Origin: Mastigias papua
Taxonomy: Eukaryota; Cnidaria; Scyphozoa; Rhizostomeae; Mastigiidae
Reading direction: 5' to 3'
Assembly (NCBI GenBank): GCA_964019165.1
Contig: OZ025280.1
Coordinates: 9,294,428 to 9,358,427, forward strand
DNA length: 64,000 nt
Shown here: positions 53,921-64,000 of the stretch, one piece after another
Layout: the number at the start of each line of letters is the position of its first letter
How positions within the stretch are numbered: position 1 is the first letter of the stretch
Position numbers and translations under genes: made by a program
Notes under the pieces: model-generated
Told to the model about the DNA's origin: nothing
The model's database searches: none
The model's input: the letters and a program-made list of their open reading frames with translations, nothing else

Positions 53921-55135
53921 TTAAAGTCGTTTAGTGCCTTAGATTGACACACTTCCACTCAATGTCAAACATACAACAGTATATGCACATGTATGTTGTT
54001 ATAGCTTGCAATGGGCCTAAACTGCATAAGTGAGCAAACACTGACAATACAGCAACCAATACAGATCTAATGGTGATACGATATTATAAATGCTCGATTG
54101 ACAGCAAAGATGTGTTTAGATTATGGTTTTGAACTATGCAACACGTTATTATAGTCAAATGTAGCACTTACATAGTATAGTCAGTTTTGGTACATGTAAA
54201 GCACTTTAAAGCTGTATTTAGTGTAAAAGCAAAGACTAACGCTCATTTGACTACGAAACATTGTCTAAACTACTGGTATCAGTGTAACTGTAGATTTTAA
54301 AGTCGTTTAGTGCCTTAGATTGACACACTTCCACTCAATGTCAAACATACAACAGTATATGCACATGTATGTTGTTATAGCTTGCAATGGGCCTAAACTG
54401 CATAAGTGAGCAAACACTGACAATACAGCAACCAATACAGAACTAATGGTGATGCGATATTATAAATACTCCATTGGTAGTAAAGATGTGTTTAGATTAT
54501 GGTTTTGAAATATGCAAAACGTCAAAACGTTATAGTCAAATGTAGCACTTACATATGATAGTCAGTTGTGGTACATGTAAAGCACTTTAAAGCTGTAGTT
54601 AGTTTTCAAATAAAGACTAACCCTCATTTGACTACGAAACATTGTCTAAACTACTGGTATCAGTGTAACTGTAGATGTTAAAGTCGTTTAGTGCCTTAGA
54701 TTGACACACTTCCACTCAATGTCAAACATACAACAGTATATGCACATGTATGTTGTTATAGCTTGCAATGGGCCTAAACTGCATAAGTGAGCAAACACTG
54801 ACAATACAGCAACCAATACAGATCTAATGGTGATACGATATTATAAATACTCCATTGACAGCAAAGATGTGTTTAGATTATGGTTATGAACTATGCAACA
54901 CGTTATTATAGTCAAATGTAGCACTTACATATGATAGTCAGTTTTGGTACATGTAAAGCACTTTAAAGCTGTATTTAGTGTAAAAACAAAGACTAACCCT
55001 CATTTGACTACGAAACATTGTCTAAAATACTGCTATCAGTGTAACTGTAGATGTTAAAGTCGTTTAGTGCCTTAGATTGACACACTTCCACTCAATGTCA
55101 AACATACAACAGTATATGCACATGTATGTTGTTAT
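53921..55135 (+). repeat. 3-mer higher-order repeat, unit 2 plus 82 bp
   Basis: Second copy of the 1,133-bp unit, with one substitution noticed (G at 54568, T at 53435). The match ends at 55136, where TTATTGCTTG replaces TTATAGCTTG and the divergent units begin. Confidence 0.87.
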
Positions 55136-57540
55136 TGCTTGCAATAGGCCTAAACTGCATAAGTGAGCAAACACTGACAATACAGCAACCAATACAGATC
55201 TAATGGTGATACGATATTATAAATACTCCATTGACAGCAAAGATGTGTTTAGATTATGGTTTGAACTATGCAACACGTTATTATAGTCAAATGTAGCACT
55301 TACATAGTATAGTCAGTTTTGGTACATGTAAAGCACCTTAAAGTTGTAGTTAGTGTAAAAACAAAGACTAACCCTCATTTGACTATGAAACATTGTCTAA
55401 ACTACTGGTATCAGTGTAACTGTAGATGTTAAAGTCGTTTAGTGCCTTAGATTGACACACTTCCTCTCAATATCAAACATACGACAGTATATGCACATGT
55501 ATGTTGTTATAGCTTGCAATAGGCCTAAACTGCATAAGTGAGCAAACACTGACAATACAGCAACCAATATAGATCTAATAGTGATATGATATTATAAATA
55601 CTCCATTGACAGCAAAGATGTGTTTAGAATATGGTGTTGAACTATGCAACACGTTATTATAGTCAAATGTAGCACTTACATAATATAGTCAGTTTTGGCA
55701 CATGTAAAGCATTTTAAAGCTGTAGTTAGTGTAAAAACAAAGACTAACCCTCATTTGACTACGAAACATTGTCTAAACTACTGGTATCAGTGTAACTGTA
55801 GATGTTAAAGTCGTTTAGTGCCTTAGATTGACACACTTCCACTCAATGTCAAACATACAACAGTATATGCACATGTATGTTGTTATAGCTTGCAATAGGC
55901 CTAAACTGCATAAGTGAGCAAACACTGACAATACAGGAACCAATACAGATCTAATAGTGATACGATATTATAAATACTCCATTGACAGCAAAGATGTGTT
56001 TAGAATATGGTTTTGAACTATGCAACACGTTATTATAGTCAAATGTACACTTACATAATATAGTCAGTTTTGGCACATGTAAAGCACTTTAAAGCTGTAG
56101 TTAGTGTAAAAACAAAGACTAACGCTCATTTGACTACGAAACATTGTCTAAACTACTGGTATCAGTGTAACTGTAGATGTTAAAGTCGTTTAGTGCCTTA
56201 GATTGACACACTTCCACTCAATGTCACACATACAACAGTATATGCACATGTATGTTGTTATAGCTTGCAGTGGGCCTAAACTGCATAAGTGAGCAAACAC
56301 TGACAATACAGCAACCAATACAGATCTAATGGTGATACGATATTATAAATACTCCATTGACAGCAAAGATGTGTTTAGATTATGGTTTTGAACTATGCAA
56401 CGCGTTATTATAGTCAAATGTAGCACTTACATAGTATAGTCAGTTTTGGTACATGTAAAGCACTTTAAAGCTGTATTTAGTGTAAAAACAAAGACTAACG
56501 CTCATTTGACTACGAAACATTGTCTAAACTACTGGTATCAGTGTAACTGTAGATGTTAAAGTCGTTTAGTGCCTTAGATTGACACACTTCCACTCAATGT
56601 CAAACATACAACAGTATATGCACATGTATGTTGTTATAGCTTGCAATGGGCCTAAACTGCATAAGTGAGCAAACACTGACAATACAGCAACCAATACAGA
56701 CCTAATGGTGATACGATATTATAAATACTCCATTGACAGCAAAGATGTGTTTAGATTATGGTTTTGAACTATGCAACACGTTATTATATTCAAATGTAGC
56801 ACTTACATAGTATAGTCAGTTTTGGTACATGTAAAGCACTTTAAAGCTGTATTTAGTGTAAAAACAAAGACTAACGCTCATTTGCCTACGAAACATTGTC
56901 TAAACTTCTGGTATCAGTGTAACTGTAGATGTTAAAGTCGTTTAGTGCCTTAGATTGACACACTTCCACTCAATATCAAACATACAACAGTATATGCACA
57001 TGTATGTTGTTATAGCTTGCAATGGGCCTAAACTGCATAAGTGAGCAAACACTGACAATACCGCAACTAATACAGATCTAATGGTGATACGATATTATAA
57101 ATACTCCATTGACAGCAAAGATGAGTTTAGATTATGGTTTTGAACTATGCAACACGTTATTATAGTCAACTGTAGCACTTACATAGTATAGTTAGATTTG
57201 GTACATGTAAAGCACTTTAAAGCTGTATTTAGTGTAAAAACAAAGACTAACCCTCATTTGACTACGAAACATTGTCTAAACTACTGGTATCAGTGTAACT
57301 GTAGATGTTAAAGTCGTTTAGTGCCTTAGATTGACACACTTCCACTCAATGTGAAACATACAACAGTATATGCGCATGTATGTTGTTCTAGATTGCAATG
57401 CGCCTAAAATGCATAAGTGAGCAAACACTGACAATACAGCAACCAATACAGATCTAGTGGTGATACGATATTATAAATACTCCATTGACAGTAAAGATGT
57501 GTTTAGATTATGGTTTTGAACTATGCAACACGTTATTATA
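55136..57540 (+). repeat. Divergent monomers, including units at 55286, 55662, 56038, 56413, 56789 and 57165
   Basis: These units carry many private changes not seen elsewhere. They include a lost T in ATGGTTTGAAC (55257), GCACCTTAAAGTTG, ATCAAACATACGAC, TAGAATATGG, GGCACATG, CAAATGTACAC (one base lost, 56041), GCAACGCG, ATATTCAAATG at 56785, TTTGCCTACG, TTAGATTTGG, and GCGCATG with TTCTAGATTGC at 57373. There is no higher-order order among them. Older, unhomogenised units of this kind usually lie near array edges or between amplified blocks. Confidence 0.82.
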
Positions 57541-57671
57541 GTCAAATGTAGCACTTACATAGTATAGTCAGATTTGGTACATGTAAAGCACTTTAAAGCT
57601 GTAGTTAGTGTAAAACCAAAACTAACCCTCATTTGACTACGAAACATTGAATTACACAACACGTTATTATA
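57541..57671 (+). repeat. Truncated monomer (131 bp, about 245 bp deleted)
   Basis: The unit runs normally to GAAACATTG at its position 109 and then jumps to AATTACACAACACGTTATTA, the last 22 bp of a unit with three substitutions. The middle, including the whole conserved core and the dyad, is gone. The two sides share TTG (from CATTG and TTTTGAAC), so the deletion could have formed by microhomology. This is the only gross interruption of the 376-bp phase in the window. Confidence 0.9.
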
Positions 57672-60600
57672 GTCAAATGTAGCACTTACATAGTATAGTC
57701 AGTTTTGGTACATGTAAAGCACTTTAAACTGTATTTAGTGTAAAAACAAAAACTACCGCTCATTTCACTACGAAACATTGTCTAAACTACTGGTATCAGT
57801 GTAACTGTAGATGTTAAAGTCGTTTAGTGCCTTAGATTGACACACTTCCACTCAATGTCAAACATACAACAGTATATGCGCATGTATGTTGTTCTAGCTT
57901 GCAATGGGCCTAAACTGCATAAGTGAGCAAACACTGACAATACAGCACCTAATACAGATCTAATGGTGATACGATATCATAAATGCTCGAGTGACAGCAA
58001 AGATGTGGTTAGATTATGGTTTTGAACTATGCAACATGTTATTATAGTCAAATGTAGCACTTACATAGTATAGTCAGTTTTGGTACATGTAAAGCACTTT
58101 AAAGCTGTAGTTAGTGTAAAAACAAAGACTAACGCTCATTTGACTACGATACATTGTCTAAACTACTGGTATCAGTGTAACTGTAGATGTTAAAGTCGTT
58201 TAGTGCCTTAGATTGACACACTTCCACTCAATGTCAAACATACAACAGTATATGCACATGTATGTTGTTATAGCTTGCAATGGGCCTAAACTGCATAAGT
58301 GAGCAAACACTGACAATACAGCAACCAATACAGATCTAATGGTGATACGATATTATAAATACTCCATTGACAGCAAAGATGTGTTTAGATTATGGTTTTG
58401 AACTATGCAACACTTTATTATAGTCAAATGTAGCACTTACATAGTATAGTCAGTTTTGGTACATGTAAAGCACTTTAAAGCTGTAGTTAGTGTAAAAACA
58501 AAGACTAACGCTCATTTGACTACGAAACATTGTCTAAACTACTGGTATCAGTGTAACTGTAGATGTTAAAGTCGTTTAGTGCCTTAGATTGACACACTTC
58601 CACTCAATGTCAAACATACAACAGTATATGCACATGTATGTTGTTATAGCTTGCAATGGGCCTAAACTGCATAAGTGAGCAAACACTGACAATACAGCAA
58701 CCAATACAGATCTAATATTGATACGATATTATAAATCGTCGATTGACAGCAAAGATGTGTTTAGATTATGGTTTTGAACTATGCAATATGTGATTATAAT
58801 CAAATGTAGCACTTACAGAGTATAGTCAGTTTTGGTACATGTAAAGCACTTTAAAGCTGTTGTTAGTGTAAACACAAAGACTAACGCTCATTTGACTACG
58901 AAACATTGTCTAAACTACTGGTATCAGTGTAACTTTAGATGTTAAAGTCGTTTAGTGCCTTAGATTGACACACTTCCACTCAATGTCAAACATACAACAG
59001 TATGTGCACATGTATGTTGTTATAGCTTGCAATGGGCCTAAACTGCATAAGTGAGCAAACACTGACAATACAGCAACCAATACAGATCTAATGGTGATAC
59101 GATATTATAAATGCTCGATTGACAGCAAAGATGTGTTTAGATTATGGTTTTGAACTATGCAATATGTGATTATAGTCAAATGTAGCACTTACAGATTATA
59201 GTCAGTTTTGGTACATGTAAAGCACTTTAAAGCTGTTGTTAGTGTAAACACAAAGACTAACGCTCATTTGACTACGAAACAATGTCTAAACTACTGGTAT
59301 CAGTGTAACTGTAGATGTTAAAGTCGTTTAGTGCCTTAGATTGACACACTTCCACTCAATGTCAAACATACAACAGTATATGCACATGTATGTTGTTATA
59401 GCTTGCAATGGGCCTAAACTGCATAAGTGAGCAAACACTGACAATACAGCAACCAATACAGATCTAATGGTGATACGATATTATAAATGCTCGATTGACA
59501 GCAAAGATGTGTTTAGATTATGGTTTTGAACTATGCAACACGTTATTATAGTCAAATGTAGCACTTACATAGCATAGTCAGTTTTGGTACATGTAAAGCA
59601 CTTTAAAGCTGTTGTTAGTGTAAACACAAAGACTAACGCTCATTTGACTACGAAACATTGTCTAAACTACTGGTATCAGTGTAACTGTAGATGTTAAAGT
59701 CGTTTAGTGCCTTAGATTGACACACTTCCACTCAATGTCAAACATACAACAGTATATGCACATGTATGTTGTTATAGCTTGCAATGGGCCTAAACTGCAT
59801 AAGTGAGCAAACACTGACAATACAGCAACCAATACAGATCTAATGGTGATACGATATTATAAATGCTCGATTGACAGCAAAGCTGTGCTTAGATTATGGT
59901 TTTGAACTATGCAACACGTTATTATAGTCAAATGTAGCACTTACATAGTATAGTCAGTTTTGGTACATGTAAAGCACTTTAAAGCTGTAGTTAGTGTAAA
60001 AACAAAGACTAACGCTCATTTGACTACGAAACATTGTCTAAACTACTGGTATCAGTGTAACTGTAGATGTTAAAGTGGTTTAGTGCCTTAGATTGACACA
60101 CTTCCACTCAATGTCAAACATACAACAGTATATGCACATGTATGTTGTTATAGGTTGCAATGGGCCTAAACTGCATAAGTGAGCAAACACTGACAATACA
60201 GCAACCAATACAGATCTAATGGTGATACGATATTATAAATGCTCGATTGACAGCAAAGATGTGTTTAGATTATGGTTTTGAACTATGCAACACGTTATTA
60301 TAGTCAAATGTAGCACTTACATAGTATAGTCAGTTTTGGTACATGTAAAGCACTTTAAAGCTGTAGTTAGTGTAAAAACAAAGACTAACGCTCATTTGAC
60401 TACGAAACATTGTCTAAACTACTGGTATCAGTGTAACTGTAGATGTTAAAGTCGTTTAGTGCCTTAGATTGACACACTTCCACTCAATGTCAAACATACA
60501 ACAGTATATGCACATGTATGTTGTTATAGCTTGCAATGGGCCTAAACTGCATAAGTGAGCAAACACTGACAATACAGCAACCAATACAGATCTAATGGTG

Positions 60601-60678
60601 ATACGATATTATAAATGCTCGATTGACAGCAAAGATGTGTTTAGATTATGGTTTTGAACTATGCAATATGTGATTATA
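57672..60678 (+). repeat. Eight monomers without clear higher-order order
   Basis: Units start at 57672 (375 bp, GCGCATG and TTCTAGC like 57165), 58047, 58423, 58799, 59175, 59551, 59927 and 60303. 58799, 59175 and 59551 share GCTGTTGTTAGTG with TAAACACAAAG and form a local subfamily. 58423 has the private AATATTGATACG and AAATCGTCGATTG. Confidence 0.82.
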
Positions 60679-61368
60679 GTCAAATGTAGCACTTACATAG
60701 TATAGTCAGGTTTGGTACATATAAAGCACTTTAAAGCTATATTTAGTGTAAAAACAAAGGCTAACCCTCATTTGACTACGAAACATTGTCTAAACTACTG
60801 GTATCAGTGTAACTGTAGATGTTAAAGTCGTTTAGTGCCTTAGATTGACACATTTCCACTCAATGTCAAACATACAACAGTATATGCACATGTATGTTGT
60901 TATAGCTTGCAATGGGCCTAAACTGCATAAGTGAGCAAACACTGACAATACAGCAACCAATACAGATCTAATGGTGATACGATATTATAAATGCTCGATT
61001 GACAGCAAAGATGTGTTTAGATTATGGTTTTGAACTATGCAATATGTGATTATAGTCAAATGTAGCACTTACAGAGTATAGTCAGTTTTGGTACATGTAA
61101 AGCACTTTAAAGCTGTTGTTAGTGTAAACACAAAGACTAACGCTCATTTCACTACGAAACAATGTCTAAACTACTGGTATCAGTGTAACTGTAGATGTTA
61201 AAGTCGTTTAGTGCCTTAGATTGACACACTTCCACTCAATGTCAAACATACAACAGTATATGCACATGTATGTTGTTATAGCTTGCAATGGGCCTAAACT
61301 GCATAAGTGAGCAAACACTGACAATACAGCAACCAATACAGATCTAATGGTGATACGATATTATAAAT
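60679..61368 (+). repeat. Two-unit block, copy 1 (repeats at 62558)
   Basis: The first unit has GCTATATTTAGTG and GACACATTTCC; the second has ACTTACAGAGTATAG, GCTGTTGTTAG and CATTTCACTACG with AAACAATG. The same pair and markers occur 1,879 bp downstream (5 units minus 1 bp). Confidence 0.82.
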
Positions 61369-61430
61369 GCTCGATTGACAGCAAAGATGTGTTTAGATTA
61401 TGGTTTTGAACTATGCAATATGTGATTATA

Positions 61431-62557
61431 GTCAAATGTAGCACTTACATAGTATAGTCAGTTTTGGTACATGTAAAGCACTTTAAAGCTGTTGTTAGTG
61501 TAAACACAAAGACTAACGCTCATTTGACTACGAAACAATGTCTAAACTACTGGTATCAGTGTAACTGTAGATGTTAAAGTCGTTTAGTGCCTTAGATTGA
61601 CACACTTCCACTCAATGTCAAACATACAACAGTATATGCACATGTATGTTGTTATAGCTTGCAATGGGCCTAAACTGCATAAGTGAGCAAACACTGACAA
61701 TACAGCAACCAATACAGATCTAATGGTGATACGATATTATAAATGCTCGATTGACAGCAAAGATGTGTTTAGATTATGGTTTTGAACTATGCAATATGTG
61801 ATTATAGTCAAATGTAGCACTTACAGAGTATAGTCAGTTTTGGTACATGTAAAGCACTTTAAAGCTGTTGTTAGTGTAAACACAAAGACTAACGCTCATT
61901 TGACTACGAAACAATGTCTAAACTACTGGTATCAGTGTAACTGTAGATGTTAAAGTCGTTTAGTGCCTTAGATTGACACACTTCCACTCAATGTCAAACA
62001 TACAACAGTATATGCACATGTATGTTGTTATAGCTTGCAATGGGCCTAAACTGCATAAGTGAGCAAACACTGACAATACAGCAACCAATACAGATCTAAT
62101 GGTGATACGATATTATAAATGCTCGATTGACAGCAAAGATGTGTTTAGATTATGGTTTTGAACTATGCAATATGTGATTATAGTCAAATGTAGCACTTAC
62201 ATAGTATAGTCAGGTTTGGTACATATAAAGCACTTTAAAGCTATATTTAGTGTAAAAAAACGGCTAACCCTCATTTGACTACGAAACATTGTCTAAACTA
62301 CTGGTATCAGTGTAACTGTAGATGTTAAAGTCGTTTAGTGCCTTAGATTGACACACTTCCACTCAATGTCAAACATACAACAGTATATGCACATGTATGT
62401 TGTTATAGCTTGCAATGGGCCTAAACTGCATAAGTGAGCAAACACTGACAATACAGCAACCAATACAGATCTAATGGTGATACGATATTATAAATGCTCG
62501 ATTGACAGCAAAGATGTGTTTAGTTTATGGTTTTGAACTATGCAATATGTGATTATA
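61431..62557 (+). repeat. Three monomers between the two-unit copies
   Basis: Units start at 61431, 61807 and 62183. The first two share GCTGTTGTTAG and AAACAATGTC with 61055. 62183 resembles 60679 (GCTATATTTAG) but has AAAAAAACGG and is 375 bp, which accounts for the minus-one in the 1,879-bp spacing. Confidence 0.8.
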
Positions 62558-63247
62558 GTCAAATGTAGCACTTACATAGTATAGTCAGGTTTGGTACATA
62601 TAAAGCACTTTAAAGCTATATTTAGTGTAAAAACAAAGGCTAACCCTCATTTGACTACGAAACATTGTCTAAACTACTGGTATCAGTGTAACTGTAGATG
62701 TTAAAGTCGTTTAGTGCCTTAGATTGACACATTTCCACTCAATGTCAAACATACAACAGTATATGCACATGTATGTTGTTATAGCTTGCAATGGGCCTAA
62801 ACTGCATAAGTGAGCAAACACTGACAATACAGCAACCAATACAGATCTAATGGTGATACGATATTATAAATGCTCGATTGACAGCAAAGATGTGTTTAGA
62901 TTATGGTTTTGAACTATGCAATATGTGATTATAGTCAAATGTAGCACTTACAGAGTATAGTCAGTTTTGGTACATGTAAAGCACTTTAAAGCTGTTGTTA
63001 GTGTAAACACAAAGACTAACGCTCATTTCACTACGAAACAATGTCTAAACTACTGGTATCAGTGTAACTGTAGATGTTAAAGTCGTTTAGTGCCTTAGAT
63101 TGACACACTTCCACTCAATGTCAAACATACAACAGTATATGCACATGTATGTTGTTATAGCTTGCAATGGGCCTAAACTGCATAAGTGAGCAAACACTGA
63201 CAATACAGCAACCAATACAGATCTAATGGTGATACGATATTATAAAT
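62558..63247 (+). repeat. Two-unit block, copy 2
   Basis: Partner of 60679-61368, with the same GACACATTTCC and CATTTCACTACG markers. The match ends at 63248, where AATACTCC replaces AATGCTCG. Confidence 0.82.
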
Positions 63248-63309
63248 ACTCCATTGACAGCAAAGATGTGTTTAGATTATGGTTTTGAACTATGCAACAC
63301 GTTATTATA

Positions 63310-64000
63310 GTCAAATGTAGCACTTACATAGTATAGTCGGCTTTGGTACATGTAAAGCACTTTAAGCTGTATTTAGTGTAAAACAAAGACTAACCCTTAT
63401 TTGACTACGAAACATTGTCTAAACTACTGGTATCAGTGTAACTGTAGATGTTAAAGTCGTTTAGTGCCTTAGATTGACACACTTCCACTCAATGTCAAAC
63501 ATACAACAGTATATGCACATGTATGTTGTTATAGCTTGCAATGGGCCTAAACTGCATAAGTGAGCAAACACTGACAATACAGCAACCAATACAGATCTAA
63601 TGGTGATACGATATTATAAATACTCCATTGACAGCAAAGATGTGTTTAGATTATGGTTTTGAACTATGCAACACGTTATTATAGTCAAATGTAGCACTTA
63701 CATAGTATAGTCGGCTTTGGTACATGTAAAGCACTTTAAGCTGTATTTAGTGTAAAACAAAGACTAACCCTTATTTGACTACGAAACATTGTCTAAACTA
63801 CTGGTATCAGTGTAACTGTAGATGTTAAAGTCGTTTAGTGCCTTAGATTGACACACTTCCACTCAATGTCAAACATACAACAGTATATGCACATGTATGT
63901 TGTTATAGCTTGCAATGGGCCTAAACTGCATAAGTGAGCAAACACTGACAATACAGCAACCAATACAGATCTAATGGTGATACGATATTATAAATGCTCG
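63310..64000 (+). repeat. 374-bp monomer and its partial tandem copy
   Basis: The unit at 63310-63683 lacks one base in CTTTAAGCTG and one in TGTAAAACAAAG, and has GTCGGCTTTGG and ACCCTTATTTG. The next unit (63684, cut by the window edge) has all four markers, so it is an adjacent duplicate. It switches to AATGCTCG only at the last bases. Confidence 0.88.

Larger units (their letters stand above)
1..64000 (+). repeat. Tandem satellite array, 376-bp monomer, about 170 units
   Basis: The unit starting with GTCAAATGTAGCAC recurs at 1, 377, 753, 1129, 1505 and so on to 63684, always in the same orientation. Nearly every unit is exactly 376 bp. The exceptions, by start, are: 377 bp at 5265, 6394, 13162, 14291, 32714, 33843, 40611, 41740 and 46629; 375 bp at 11283, 19932, 22563, 38732, 51894, 54911, 56038, 57672 and 62183; 381 bp at 53021 and 54154; 374 bp at 63310; 131 bp at 57541. 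That gives 170 units plus a 317-bp partial one. No unique sequence interrupts the array and neither edge is in the window. Arrays like this are typical of eukaryotic heterochromatin, including centromeres; the location and species are not shown by the sequence. No protein-coding or RNA gene is supported anywhere. Confidence 0.98.

Noticed and set aside
1..64000. CRISPR array
   Set aside because: Regular spacing is present, but the whole 376-bp unit is repeated; there are no short repeats separated by unique spacers and no cas genes.
1..64000. CENP-B box in the monomer
   Set aside because: The best candidate is on the minus strand at TTTCGTAGTCAAATG, which lacks the required A and the CGGG end of the NTTCGNNNNANNCGGGN pattern.
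1..64000. RNA polymerase III promoter or tRNA-derived origin
   Set aside because: GGTTTTGAAC superficially resembles a B box but does not match the GWTCRANNC core, and no A box or cloverleaf is seen.
1..64000. Transposable element inside or bordering the array
   Set aside because: The 376-bp phase is continuous; apart from 1-5 bp indels and the 131-bp unit there is no insertion, terminal repeat, poly-A tail or target-site duplication.

Overview
The whole window is one uninterrupted head-to-tail satellite DNA array. The basic unit is about 376 bp and AT-rich: the unit at 1-376 counts to 129 G+C, about 34%. All units point the same way. I count 170 units, one of them heavily truncated, plus a 317-bp partial unit at the right edge. 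The array runs off both ends. I see no gene, rRNA, tRNA, transposon, CRISPR array or unique spacer. This fits a constitutive-heterochromatin satellite (centromeric, pericentromeric or subtelomeric) of a eukaryote. I do not recognise the monomer and cannot name the organism from the sequence.

The information lies in how variant units are ordered. Repeats are nested at several scales. (1) A block of at least 17,981 bp (1-17981) recurs at 27450-45430, offset 27,449 bp (73 units + 1 bp). (2) Inside each of those copies a 15-16-unit stretch is itself present twice (3919-9708 and 11816-17981; 31368-37157 and 39265-45430). The offset is 7,897 bp, changing to 8,273 bp after a one-unit length difference. 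(3) A 7-unit higher-order repeat of 2,631 bp runs about 2.5 times over 17888-24441. (4) A 13-unit, 4,889-bp tandem duplication sits at 41616-51420. (5) A 3-unit, 1,133-bp repeat occupies 52788-55135. (6) Smaller two-unit and one-unit duplications lie at 60.7-64.0 kb.

Layout: 1-17981, left copy of the large duplication; 17888-24441, 7-mer array; 24442-27449, linker units; 27450-45430, right copy; 41616-51420, 13-mer duplication; 51421-52644, units shared with the left block and the 7-mer; 52645-55135, 3-mer array; 55136-57671, divergent units ending in a 131-bp deletion derivative; 57672-64000, a differently composed set of units.

Within the monomer, roughly positions 190-310 change little between units, while positions 20-150 hold most of the variants. 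The conserved part has an 8-bp dyad (AACATACA / TGTATGTT). The variable part has two 8-bp palindromes (TACATGTA, CTTTAAAG), one of which is lost in a recurrent subfamily. The few short open frames are by-products of the repeat and are rejected as genes. All comparisons were made by eye at diagnostic variants, so percent identities are not given.
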